From Aequorivita aurantiaca (GTDB taxonomy: Bacteria > Bacteroidota > Bacteroidia > Flavobacteriales > Flavobacteriaceae), in the NCBI RefSeq assembly GCF_030410135.1, contig NZ_JAUGQQ010000013.1, positions 1-52,067 of the forward strand: DNA of 52,067 nucleotides. The letters are read 5' to 3'. Below are positions 44,215-52,067 of this stretch, in pieces. A program made the position numbers and the translations under genes. Position 1 is the first letter of the stretch. Every line of letters starts with the position of its first letter. Under the pieces are notes generated by a model. That model saw nothing but the letters and a program-made list of their open reading frames with translations, did no database searches and had not been told where the DNA came from.

Positions 44215-45468
44215 CTACTCTTTCAATATTAGTTCTTGTACATTGTCATAATTCTCATAGCTACTGGTTATCACTTGATCTCCGGCGGAGAGACCGCTTA
44301 TGATTTCGTAACTCTCAGTATTTTGATTTCCCAAGGCTATTTCCGTTTTATAAGCTCTGGTGCCATCATCGCTGATCTTGTATATCCAGCTGCCGCCAGT
44401 TTGCTGGAAGAATCCCCCTTTGGGAATCATGACCGCTCGCTTTTCTTCACTTAATGCCAATCTAATCTGTAAACTTTGTCCACGTCGAATTGACGCCGGA
44501 GGTTTCTCCACAAATTGCATATCGACCTGAAAGCGACCATTTTTTACTTGAGTATATACTTTCTTTACTTCGAGAACATAGCTTTGGCCGTTGAAATTGA
44601 AAGTTCCGGATTGTCCGTTGTAGATTCTGGAAATATAATGTTCATCTATTTCTGCAAGTACTTTAAAGCCACTTAAGATATCAATTTGCCCTAATCGCTC
44701 TCCTTTGTTTTTGGATTGGCCAATTTCAGCATCCAATGAAGTTAGTTGTCCGTCCACAGGAGCTCTCACCACAAGATCCGCCACTTTTTGGCGCATAAGC
44801 TGTAATGCGTCCTGGGTTCTGGCATAACTATTTCTTACCTGTGCCTTTTCTTGCTTTCGTGCAAGGGAATCCTGCAATAATACTTGATTTGAAAGCTGCA
44901 TCCGTTCCTTTTGGTACTTGTACTCGTTTTCTGATCTTATAAAATCCTGTCGTGCAATGATACCTTTCTCAAACAACTTTTTATTGAGGTCATACGTACG
45001 TTTTGCCTCTGTTAACCCACTTTCTACATCGGTATATTGTGTTAATTTGTTTATGGTGTTTTGCTGAGCCGAATTTTGCGAAATTTGAATTTGGGTCAAT
45101 AAATTATACACCTGTGTTTCTTGGTTAACCAGACTCAATTCCAAATCGGTATTTGAAAGCCTTAATATGGGATCGCCCATCTTCAGGAGTGCTCCATCTT
45201 CCACAAACTTTTCTTCAATCCTTCCGCCCTCCATCGCATCTAAGTAAATAGTAGTGATTGGAAGTACAACTCCATTTACAGGTATGTTTTCCTGAAAAAC
45301 ACCTTCCATTACACTACTTATTGTGATGCGTTCCTTCTCCACATTAAGTTTTCTATTTCCCATTGTCGAAAAAATAACGAATCCAAGCAATACCAGTAAA
45401 AGACCCAATCCAACAATCAGAATGATTCGTTGGGGAGTTAAAAATTTCTTTTCTACTGGAATGTCCAT
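44215..45468 (-). CDS. HlyD/MacA-like periplasmic adaptor
   Basis: The 417-residue protein has one N-terminal membrane helix (RIILIVGLGLLLVLLGFVIF), a lipoyl-like barrel half (GGRIEEKFVEDGALLKMGDP), a long coiled-coil hairpin of about 110 residues, the matching half-motif VRAPVDGQLTSLDAEIGQ, and beta-barrel and membrane-proximal domains with MIPKGGFFQQTGGSWIYKI. It should link the inner-membrane ABC complex to an outer-membrane TolC-like channel, for which no gene is in this cluster. It is the first gene of the exporter operon and is preceded by a sigma-54-like promoter. Confidence 0.93.
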   Translation of the reverse strand: MDIPVEKKFLTPQRIILIVGLGLLLVLLGFVIFSTMGNRKLNVEKERITISSVMEGVFQENIPVNGVVLPITTIYLDAMEGGRIEEKFVEDGALLKMGDPILRLSNTDLELSLVNQETQVYNLLTQIQISQNSAQQNTINKLTQYTDVESGLTEAKRTYDLNKKLFEKGIIARQDFIRSENEYKYQKERMQLSNQVLLQDSLARKQEKAQVRNSYARTQDALQLMRQKVADLVVRAPVDGQLTSLDAEIGQSKNKGERLGQIDILSGFKVLAEIDEHYISRIYNGQSGTFNFNGQSYVLEVKKVYTQVKNGRFQVDMQFVEKPPASIRRGQSLQIRLALSEEKRAVMIPKGGFFQQTGGSWIYKISDDGTRAYKTEIALGNQNTESYEIISGLSAGDQVITSSYENYDNVQELILKE

Positions 45469-45496
45469 GTGTTTTATTTGTTATTGAAAATATTAC

Positions 45497-45513
45497 TTAA
45501 AATTGTGTGCCAA
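45497..45513 (-). promoter_or_regulatory. sigma-54-like promoter of the exporter operon
   Basis: On the minus strand the sequence TTGGCACACAATTTTAA aligns with the sigma-54 consensus TTGGCACR-N4-TTGCW, with a perfect -24 box and TA in place of the -12 GC. It ends 28 nt before the adaptor start. The NtrC-type regulator encoded next door supports the call. The weak -12 lowers confidence. Confidence 0.5.
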
Positions 45514-45560
45514 AACATTAATATTCTGTTTTACAATTACTTAATATTTATTTTCAGAAT

Positions 45561-45609
45561 AAAGGTGTACGATTTTGGAACACTAACTGTTCGCTGCCGA
45601 TACACTTTT
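45561..45609. promoter_or_regulatory. nested dyad, probable regulator binding site (enhancer-like)
   Basis: Two inverted repeats share one centre at 45585. The inner one is GAACA-N5-TGTTC (45578-45592). The outer one is GTGTA/TACAC (45565-45569 and 45601-45605), extended by AAAG and CTTTT with one mismatch. The site lies about 100 nt upstream of the predicted sigma-54 start and 89 nt before the regulator gene, a usual distance for NtrC-family enhancers. No other copy was found in the region by eye. Confidence 0.55.
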
Positions 45610-45673
45610 CAGAATTTGAAATTATAGGTTCCTTATCCGAATGAGAAATATCATAATTTATTAATATTGTATA

Positions 45674-47017
45674 ATGCATTTACACAACTCCAACATTTTG
45701 GTAATTGATGACGATGAAGACGTTCTCGTTGCTATGCGACTTTTGCTCAAATCGAAGGTTAAGGAAGTAGTAGTCAATAAAAATCCCAACTTAATCACTA
45801 GCCTACTTCAGAATAATCATTTTGATGTGGTGATCCTGGATATGAATTTCAACGGACATATAAATACAGGAAATGAAGGTATTTTTTGGCTTAATAGGAT
45901 AAAAAAGGAAAAACCTAATATTGATGTAATATTAATTACGGCCTATGGTGATATTTCGTTAGCGATTCGTTCCTTAAAGGAAGGTGCTTCCGATTTCATT
46001 CTAAAACCTTGGAAGAATGAAAAATTGTTGGAAACAATTAAAGACCTCTTAGAAAAAAAGAAAAAAAAGCAACCCCAAAAGCTTTATTTGGATTCGGGGC
46101 CTAAAATTATAGGCGATAGTGAACCTATGCAGCAAGTATTTTTGAAATTAAAGAAAGTGGCGCCCACCGATGCGAATGTGCTTATTTTAGGAGAAAATGG
46201 AACGGGAAAGGATTTGATTGCAAAAGCAATTCACGATAATTCGCTTCGGAAAAATGAGCCATTTGTAAAAGTAGATGTTGGGGCATTAACGGATACACTT
46301 TTTGAAAGTGAACTCTTCGGGTATAAAAAAGGGGCATTTACTGACGCCCGCGAAGATAGAAAGGGACGATTTGAAACTGCCCATGGCGGAACATTGTTCC
46401 TGGATGAAATTGGGAATATTACCCTGCGTCAACAAGCCCGCTTGTTAACCGTACTTCAAAATAGAGAAATAACTCCTCTCGGGTCCAATAAAGCTGTGCC
46501 CATCGATATACGCCTAATCTGTGCCACCAATATTAGTATAAGCGATCTTGCCGATGAAACGCGATTCCGAAAAGACTTACTTTATCGTATAAATACTGTA
46601 GATATCACAATTCCAGCCTTACGGAATCGGGGGGCGGATATACCTCTTCTGGCTACCTATTTTCTCAAATTTTATGCTGAAAAATATGGCAAGGAACATT
46701 TTGAGATTTCCCCAGGGTTTATGCAGAAAATAAAAACACATCCTTTTAGTGGCAATGTAAGGGAATTGCAATATGCTCTTGAACGTGCTGTAATTATGGC
46801 CGAGCATCCTACCTTACAGGCTTCTGATATTACTTTTTCGGTTTTTGAAAACCCGAATACAATTGATTCAAATAAGGAAACAAATCTAGACGCTATTGAG
46901 AGGAATACTATTTTCTCCGTTATTGAAAAAAATAATGGCAATATTTCAAAATCCGCAAAGGAATTAGGAATAACACGGGCAGCACTTTATCGGCGACTTA
47001 ATAAATATGACCTATAA
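45674..47017 (+). CDS. sigma-54-dependent response regulator (NtrC family)
   Basis: The 447-residue protein has a receiver domain with the acidic pair at 12-13 and phospho-acceptor Asp56 ([10 protein letters not shown]), Lys111 (ILKPW), then an AAA+ domain with Walker A GENGTGKD (173-180), the sigma-54 contact loop written GAFTDA (220-225, instead of GAFTGA), Walker [11 protein letters not shown] and the Arg finger region [12 protein letters not shown] Fis-type helix-turn-helix closes it ([20 protein letters not shown]). It should activate sigma-54 promoters when phosphorylated. The gene is divergent from the exporter operon, and its end overlaps the kinase gene by 11 nt. Confidence 0.95.
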   Translation: MHLHNSNILVIDDDEDVLVAMRLLLKSKVKEVVVNKNPNLITSLLQNNHFDVVILDMNFNGHINTGNEGIFWLNRIKKEKPNIDVILITAYGDISLAIRSLKEGASDFILKPWKNEKLLETIKDLLEKKKKKQPQKLYLDSGPKIIGDSEPMQQVFLKLKKVAPTDANVLILGENGTGKDLIAKAIHDNSLRKNEPFVKVDVGALTDTLFESELFGYKKGAFTDAREDRKGRFETAHGGTLFLDEIGNITLRQQARLLTVLQNREITPLGSNKAVPIDIRLICATNISISDLADETRFRKDLLYRINTVDITIPALRNRGADIPLLATYFLKFYAEKYGKEHFEISPGFMQKIKTHPFSGNVRELQYALERAVIMAEHPTLQASDITFSVFENPNTIDSNKETNLDAIERNTIFSVIEKNNGNISKSAKELGITRAALYRRLNKYDL

Positions 47018-48347
47018 AAACTTCTTTTTCTCCTTAACATTACGAGTTTTAGGCCTGCTTGTTTCATTAAGCGCAATAGCTTTTGGGATAGCGTTAAAAA
47101 ATACTCATGGCATAATTGGGGGATCCTTGATTACCTTATTATTGCTATATAATCTCTATAAACTTACAGTGAAACGTTTTGTGGAAATGGATGATTTCTT
47201 CGAATCGGTAAAATATCGCGATTTTTCAAGATTGTATAGGGAAGATAAAGGATCGCAGGATATAAGAAAACTGCGCCACGGATTTAATTTGGTGAATAAA
47301 ACTATAAAATCTATTGATAGTGAAAGACAAGCTCAATATTTATACCTCCAAAAAATTCTGGAAATGATTGAGATTGGAATTATAGCCTATAATGTGGAAA
47401 GCGGTAAAGTGCTTTGGGCAAATGATTCCTTGATGAAAATATTGGATTTCCCTTCCTTCAAGAATATCAATTTTGTACAAAAAAGGAATCCAAAATTATA
47501 TGATGAATTGTTTGAAACCTATCATTCAAATACAACTTCGGTAACCTTGGATAAGGCGGAAAAGACGAAAGTATTAATTTCTGATACCATCTTTGAAATT
47601 GAGGATAAATCCTTTAAACTAATTGCTTTGCAAAACATTGAAGAAACATTAAATAGGAACGAAAGTGAGGCTTGGAAAAAATTATTGAGTGTAATGACAC
47701 ATGAAATAATGAACAGCATTGCTCCCATTACTTCATTAGCTGAGACACTTCAGGTAGATATAGAAAAGTCGCTCAAAAATCCCACAGCGGAAAAACTGGA
47801 GCTAAAAGATTTGAATGCTGGTTTAATTACTATTAAAAAAAGAAGCGAGGGCTTAATGAAATTCGCCAAAACATACCGAAGCCTCAATAAAGTTACCCAT
47901 ATTAATAAGAGTTCAGTAAAGGCAAGGGATTTATTTAAAAGCATTAGTGAATTGATGAAATCTTCCATGGAGCGAAGAAACATAGAACTCCTCTTTGATT
48001 TAAAGGATAACAATTTAGAATTGGACATTGATTCCTATTTAATTGAACAAGTCCTTATTAATATTATTTTGAATGCAATGGATGCCACATCAAAGGTCCC
48101 AAATCCCAAGATTGTAATTTCAACAAATGTCGATAGCAAGGGGAACGTTGAAATCAGAGTTACGGATAACGGTTGCGGCATACCTTCCGAAATAATGGAT
48201 CGTATTTTTATACCATTCTTTAGCACGAAGAAAACAGGAAGTGGAATTGGATTGAGCCTGAGCAAGCAGATTATGTTGCTTCACGGTGGTAAAATACAAA
48301 TTCAGAGCAATGTTGGTACTGGAACGATGGTTCTACTAATTTTTTAA
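47007..48347 (+). CDS. sensor histidine kinase
   Basis: The 446-residue protein has two membrane helices near the N-terminus (about 12-30 and 37-55) with almost no periplasmic loop, then a PAS-like region (about 105-210: IAYNVESGKVLWANDSLMKI), the H-box LSVMTHEIMNSIAPI with His232, and the ATPase domain with QVLINIILNAMDAT, DNGCGIP and TGSGIGLSLS. The very short extracellular part suggests that it senses a signal in or near the membrane, or through the exporter. Its start overlaps the response-regulator stop by 11 nt. Confidence 0.94.
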   Translation: MTYKNFFFSLTLRVLGLLVSLSAIAFGIALKNTHGIIGGSLITLLLLYNLYKLTVKRFVEMDDFFESVKYRDFSRLYREDKGSQDIRKLRHGFNLVNKTIKSIDSERQAQYLYLQKILEMIEIGIIAYNVESGKVLWANDSLMKILDFPSFKNINFVQKRNPKLYDELFETYHSNTTSVTLDKAEKTKVLISDTIFEIEDKSFKLIALQNIEETLNRNESEAWKKLLSVMTHEIMNSIAPITSLAETLQVDIEKSLKNPTAEKLELKDLNAGLITIKKRSEGLMKFAKTYRSLNKVTHINKSSVKARDLFKSISELMKSSMERRNIELLFDLKDNNLELDIDSYLIEQVLINIILNAMDATSKVPNPKIVISTNVDSKGNVEIRVTDNGCGIPSEIMDRIFIPFFSTKKTGSGIGLSLSKQIMLLHGGKIQIQSNVGTGTMVLLIF

Positions 48348-48392
48348 GCTTCCTATTCTATTTCATTTGATAGTAGTTATTTCTTCGTTAGC

Positions 48393-48414
48393 TTTTCTGT
48401 TTTATGGCAGAAAA
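48393..48414. terminator. possible weak bidirectional terminator between kinase and PhnD-like genes
   Basis: TTTTCTG and CAGAAAA form a seven-pair AT-rich stem with an eight-base loop between two converging genes. It is weak, and its function as a terminator is not certain. Confidence 0.3.
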
Positions 48415-48430
48415 AGAAATTTAATCAATT

Positions 48431-49348
48431 TTAGTTCTCAAACCTTTTCAGTATTTCATTGAGGGAAGTCCTATTGCCATTAACTTCTCTAAATGAATCA
48501 TAATATTTATCTGAAATTGATTGAAATTTATCTGTGTGCGCTGCTTCTGACCACCCTAATTTTATCGACTCGAAGGCATTGGAATTTTCAGTATGTAGGT
48601 TTAAAAATAGGTTAGCAATTTTTTCCCTTTCACTTAAGGAAAATTCATTGTTTATTAAAACAGGCCCTAAAGGAATTTCATCCGAAACCCATAAAAGTTT
48701 AATCTTATTCGCAAGTGTGGAATCTGCTTGGATCTGTTTATAATATTCGTTGCTTCCAATGGCACATAAATCCGTTTCCCCATTTTCTAATTTTTCAAAA
48801 GTGGAAGTATGGTTTCCCCCATATTTCACTTCCTTAAACTGGGACTCGGGAGAAGGAATGTTTATTGAACTAAGAAAAAGTCTTGGAATTAAATTCCCTG
48901 ATGTGGAGCCACCTTTTACAAACATCATAACAAAATTTTCCGGATTATTTTTTATCACTGAATAATCATAGATACTATCATTATTAGTGAGCAATACGGT
49001 TTTGTAATTATCAACAGCATCTTTTTTAATATTCATGTTGGCGATGGGAATCATGTGCTCATTCCCGGCGGAAAGAATTAAATATCCTAAGGTGTTGATT
49101 AATGCTATATCTACTTCATTTGCTTTAATAGCAGCAATAAAAGATTCCACGTCAGGATAGCTAATTATTTCAACTTTACGATTTAAGTTCTTTTCCAACG
49201 CTACTGATAAAGGTTTCAGATTTTCTATTCTATCGTTACTTGAATATGTGTAGGTAGCTAATCTTATTGAAGTTTTGTTTGATTTGTACCCAATGAAAAG
49301 GAAGCCTATTAAAATCGTCAAAAATATTACACTGAACTTCGCTTTCAT
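48431..49348 (-). CDS. PhnD-family substrate-binding protein, orphan
   Basis: The 305-residue protein has one N-terminal hydrophobic segment (a signal anchor or uncleaved signal) and then the PhnD-like periplasmic binding fold: SIRLATYTYSSNDRIENLKP, YPDVESFIAAIKANEVDIAL and NTLGYLILS. The middle part has MMFVKGGSTSGNLIPRLFL and EVKYGGNHTSTFEKLENGET, which correspond to the ligand-binding loops. PhnD proteins bind phosphonates or phosphite for an ABC importer, but no permease or ATPase gene lies beside it here. It could also be a sensor input for another system. Confidence 0.85.
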   Translation of the reverse strand: MKAKFSVIFLTILIGFLFIGYKSNKTSIRLATYTYSSNDRIENLKPLSVALEKNLNRKVEIISYPDVESFIAAIKANEVDIALINTLGYLILSAGNEHMIPIANMNIKKDAVDNYKTVLLTNNDSIYDYSVIKNNPENFVMMFVKGGSTSGNLIPRLFLSSINIPSPESQFKEVKYGGNHTSTFEKLENGETDLCAIGSNEYYKQIQADSTLANKIKLLWVSDEIPLGPVLINNEFSLSEREKIANLFLNLHTENSNAFESIKLGWSEAAHTDKFQSISDKYYDSFREVNGNRTSLNEILKRFEN

Positions 49349-49931
49349 ATTAATGTTTCTATTTGCAAAATTTAATAAAATTATAAAGAATTAAAAAGAA
49401 GACCCAAGTGTTTCAGAAACATAATTCCACACCCTTCATAAAATGAAGAATACATTCCACCTTGAGTCTCCCTTTCACACCTAAACATTCATCTCCTCAC
49501 TATATAAAACTTTATAAAATTGACAGAGAAAAACAATAACAGGCGTACAATAATTTACTAACATTATAAACCACCTTTAAGTCTCTGTGCCAATTATAAA
49601 TTAATATGCCTAACTAAACTTTGGTCATTCCACGCTCGAAAAGATATTCTGCGAATTATGAATATTGGCCAAAGCGTAATTTTTCAATAATTATAGTGAG
49701 TTGAATTATAACTGCAAAAATCCAAAACAAAAAACTATAGTAGTTTTTGAATCGATAAAGCGCATGATTTTTATATGGAACACATCAGCGCCACAATAAA
49801 AGTAAAAAATATTTCATATTTGCTATTAAAAGCTTTATCATCAAAATAAGCATTTGGTCGAATCAAAATATGATTTCCAAATACATAACATATTTTGCTT
49901 TTTTGTGTAAATTCCTTAATCTATCACCAAA
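49349..49931. other. 583 bp without a recognisable gene
   Basis: The region is very AT-rich, between divergent genes. It contains no open frame of note, no tRNA-like fold and no consensus TTG-N19-TAnnTTTG promoter. The last 40 nt (ATATTTTGC) hold a poor promoter match. I see nothing else I can support. Confidence 0.4.
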
Positions 49932-50501
49932 ATGGAACCAATAGAAATTTTTAAAAAGTGGTTTGAAGAAGAGCTGAAACTTTCAAAAGTGCGAATTCCA
50001 GATGCAGTTTGTTTGTCCACTATAGGCCTCGATAATTTTCCAAACGCAAGATTTGTTTCCCTAAAGGAAGTAATTGAAAATTTATTTTTTGTTACAGGCC
50101 CACTCAATTTCAGGAAAGGAATTGAAATTGAAAAAAATGAAAATGTAGCACTGACTTTTTGGCGGGCGGAAACAGAAAGACAGGTAAGAATTCAAGGGAA
50201 AGCATCTAAAATATCCGAACAACTTGCGGACAAATATTTTAATGAACGTAACATCCATTCCCAAGCTGTATCATCTATTTGTGAACAGGGAAAAGAAACT
50301 AACGATCTGGAATTACTGAAAAAGAAAGTAATGGAAAAAGTATTTACAAATACTAAAATAGAAAGACCAGAAAATTGGGGAGGATATTCAATTGAACCAA
50401 AACGAATAGAGTTTAAGGAATTCAAAAACACAAGGTTTCATGACAGAAAATTATACGAAATTTTAAATGGGAAATGGAATTGTAAACACATACAACCCTA
50501 G
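49932..50501 (+). CDS. divergent pyridoxamine 5'-phosphate oxidase-like protein
   Basis: PdxH oxidises pyridoxamine/pyridoxine 5'-phosphate to pyridoxal 5'-phosphate with FMN. The 189-residue protein keeps the FMN-binding NARFVSLKEV (Arg near 36), FWRAETERQVRIQG and the active-site RFHDR near the C-terminus. It is about 25 residues shorter than usual at the N-terminus, and the family ending WxxxRLxP is WNCKHIQP here. The substrate-binding Arg/His are retained, so activity is possible but not certain. It may be a paralogue with another flavin task. It stands alone. Confidence 0.75.
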   Translation: MEPIEIFKKWFEEELKLSKVRIPDAVCLSTIGLDNFPNARFVSLKEVIENLFFVTGPLNFRKGIEIEKNENVALTFWRAETERQVRIQGKASKISEQLADKYFNERNIHSQAVSSICEQGKETNDLELLKKKVMEKVFTNTKIERPENWGGYSIEPKRIEFKEFKNTRFHDRKLYEILNGKWNCKHIQP

Positions 50502-50632
50502 CAGTCGGTAGTCAAAAAGCTCAAACCTAAGATTCTATCTTTTTCATTTGCATTATATTGGTGTCAAACAATTTTGGCTTCCCATAATCTATAAGAATAT
50601 TTTTTTAATCCTGCTTTTATATCACCTCATAA

Positions 50633-52067
50633 TTAAAACTGAAGTTTACATCCAAAATCTGGAAAGAAACCAATTTGATTTACACGATCCACATTGTTGG
50701 TCAATCTGTTGTAACGTGTCACGAAGATGTTCTTGTTGTTGGTTACGTTTTGAAAATCTACGTAAAACTGGAGTGAAGTCTTTTTCCTGTTAAGCTTCAT
50801 GCCGAACTTGAAATCCAATCTCAAATAATCGTCGTATTGTTGACTATATGCGAGTTCGTTCTGTCGGATTTCATAACCAGCTTCGCGTGAAGCTTCCAAA
50901 TCTATAGGTGTATAATACCTCCCGCCCGAAGTAGTAAAACGGGTATCGAAAAAAAGTGTTCTTTCATTTGTCTTTCCAAGAACGAATTCCTTTCCCGCCA
51001 GAATATTGGCTACATACTGATTATTAAAGGGCGAATTTCGTTCTATTTCGTCGCTTCCTGTATACTTTGCATCAAAGAAAGATCCGGTCAATAACACATA
51101 ATAGCCCTTGCTAAAAAACTTCTCCAGAGTAATTTCCACCCCCTTGTTATAACCAGTGCCTTCATTAACCAACGAAACCCTGTCGTCCGAAAAACCGAAA
51201 TCGGCACCCTCGGTAATTGTCGAGTAACTTGATTCGAAAGAATCGACACCTGCCTTGTCAATGTTTTGGTAATAAAGTTCAACCTTGCCCCGCCATTTGG
51301 GGCCGAGCTTTACATCGTACCCCAAAACATAATGTTGGCTTCTTACAAAATCAAGTTCTTTATTAGTCTGCTTTGTTTGACCATTTACCTCTTCATTCAA
51401 AAACAATAAGGGGTAGGGAATATTCTGATGGTGCATACCATATCCCGCACTCAGTCTATGAACATTCCCTATTTCATAGTCTATTGATGCCCTGGGTTCA
51501 ACCGCCAACTGATTATTTAGTGAACTGTATTGTAAGTGTAGGCCGGTGTCTAGTGTCAAATCTTCCGTCAAGCGGAATTGTCCCTGTACGTATGGTTGTA
51601 CAATTATCAAATTCGCGTCTATATTTCTAAAAGTATTAAGATCGGGGTCGCCATCATTGTTAGCATCTGGTTGCTCATGCCTATGCAACAATAGATTCTT
51701 TATGTTGAAGTTTTCTGCCATAACCCCAGCCCGCAGCATTGTTCTGTTGCTCAATTTTGTATTGAATAGGGTGGAAAAGGTAAATCGGGTTTCACTATTG
51801 TCAGTTTCGGTATAACGAATGGTGCGCTCCTGTGGTGAATCAAGATCGATGATTCGATCCAATTTAAAAGCATCGTTTGAGAAAGACCCTGCGATTACAG
51901 TTTTCAAAAACGATTTTTCGCCCAGTGTTAAGCGGTGTTTTAGTCCGCTCACTAAAAAACCGGATTCTGCAATAGAGTTTTCGTCTTCCGCAGAAAATAA
52001 ATCGTCGGCACTAATATCCTTTCCTAGAAACTTGATGTCGGAAGCCCCATGGATCCCAAAAAAAAAA
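50633..52067 (-). CDS. TonB-dependent receptor, C-terminal part, truncated by the contig end
   Basis: The frame is open from the right edge to the stop at 50633, giving at least 478 residues. A GTG at 51952 is not a real start, because the frame continues upstream of it. The sequence is all beta-barrel: alternating strands with aromatic girdles (RLTLGEKSFLKTVIAGSF, LSAGYGMHHQNIPYP, YNKGVEITLEKFFSKGYYVL) and a C-terminal strand ending in Phe (GCKLQF), the outer-membrane sorting signal. The plug domain lies outside the window. Barrels with FSKGYYVLLTGSFFDAKYTG stretches are common in flavobacterial receptors with a carboxypeptidase-like N-terminus. The substrate is unknown. Confidence 0.85.
   Translation of the reverse strand, partial: FFFGIHGASDIKFLGKDISADDLFSAEDENSIAESGFLVSGLKHRLTLGEKSFLKTVIAGSFSNDAFKLDRIIDLDSPQERTIRYTETDNSETRFTFSTLFNTKLSNRTMLRAGVMAENFNIKNLLLHRHEQPDANNDGDPDLNTFRNIDANLIIVQPYVQGQFRLTEDLTLDTGLHLQYSSLNNQLAVEPRASIDYEIGNVHRLSAGYGMHHQNIPYPLLFLNEEVNGQTKQTNKELDFVRSQHYVLGYDVKLGPKWRGKVELYYQNIDKAGVDSFESSYSTITEGADFGFSDDRVSLVNEGTGYNKGVEITLEKFFSKGYYVLLTGSFFDAKYTGSDEIERNSPFNNQYVANILAGKEFVLGKTNERTLFFDTRFTTSGGRYYTPIDLEASREAGYEIRQNELAYSQQYDDYLRLDFKFGMKLNRKKTSLQFYVDFQNVTNNKNIFVTRYNRLTNNVDRVNQIGFFPDFGCKLQF

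Noticed and set aside
1-52067. CRISPR array
   Set aside because: No series of regularly spaced direct repeats and no cas gene are visible.
1-52067. Insertion sequence with transposase
   Set aside because: No transposase-like frame is present. The only mobile-element protein is the broken tyrosine recombinase.

Overview
The window is a 52 kb contig from a member of the Flavobacteriia (Bacteroidota), most likely a marine or cold-environment Flavobacteriaceae. The evidence is the promoter grammar (TTG/TTTG, 19-22 nt, TAnnTTTG) in front of thrS, tRNA-Lys, transketolase and other genes, the AT-rich base composition, the SusC-like/TonB and OMP_b-brl barrels, the LytTR and head-GIN proteins, the two-subunit transketolase and the near absence of Shine-Dalgarno sequences. 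Both ends look like assembly breaks. The left end stops in what appears to be the leader of an rRNA operon running leftward, and the right end cuts a TonB-dependent receptor gene at a run of ten A.

Positions 1-16,884 are conserved core genome. They hold two tandem rRNA-type promoters, thrS-infC-rpmI-rplT (infC apparently starts at an AUA codon), an OmpA-domain protein, a secreted protein often labelled asparagine synthetase B, dnaB, accA, a tgt-lptG-EamA operon, split transketolase genes, an FKBP-like lipoprotein with Asp-rich calcium repeats, an S4-domain protein, a phosphoribosyltransferase, aroK and tRNA-Lys(UUU).

Positions 16,885 to about 26,360 form an accessory island beside tRNA-Lys. 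A tyrosine recombinase gene with two compensating homopolymer frameshifts lies next to the tRNA, preceded by palindromes. An AbiE-like toxin-antitoxin locus follows: the helix-turn-helix antitoxin and its operator-promoter are intact, but the nucleotidyltransferase toxin gene has two in-frame TAA codons. After about 0.5 kb of non-coding DNA come two convergent AT-rich genes of defence-like character. One encodes a 1,143-residue, probably helical-repeat protein of unknown function. The other encodes a 471-residue HEPN-type protein with an Rx4H motif. An AraC-family remnant closes the island. This pair is the best candidate in the window for an undescribed system.

Positions 26,362-33,629 carry small-molecule and regulatory genes: a leftward DinB-Crp/Fnr-FMN reductase-DoxX series, RidA, three small secreted or lipid-anchored proteins, a LytTR regulator whose phospho-acceptor Asp is Glu, and a short-chain dehydrogenase.

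Positions 33,719-48,347 hold envelope genes (head-GIN lipoprotein, outer-membrane barrel receptor, OmpA protein) and a MacAB-like export system made of two large permeases, one ATPase and one HlyD adaptor. The adaptor gene is divergent from a sigma-54 response regulator/histidine kinase pair. A sigma-54-like -24/-12 site and a nested dyad resembling an enhancer lie between them, which suggests that the two-component pair controls the exporter.

Positions 48,431-52,067 hold an orphan PhnD-type binding protein, a long non-coding gap, a divergent pyridoxamine-phosphate oxidase and the truncated TonB-dependent receptor.
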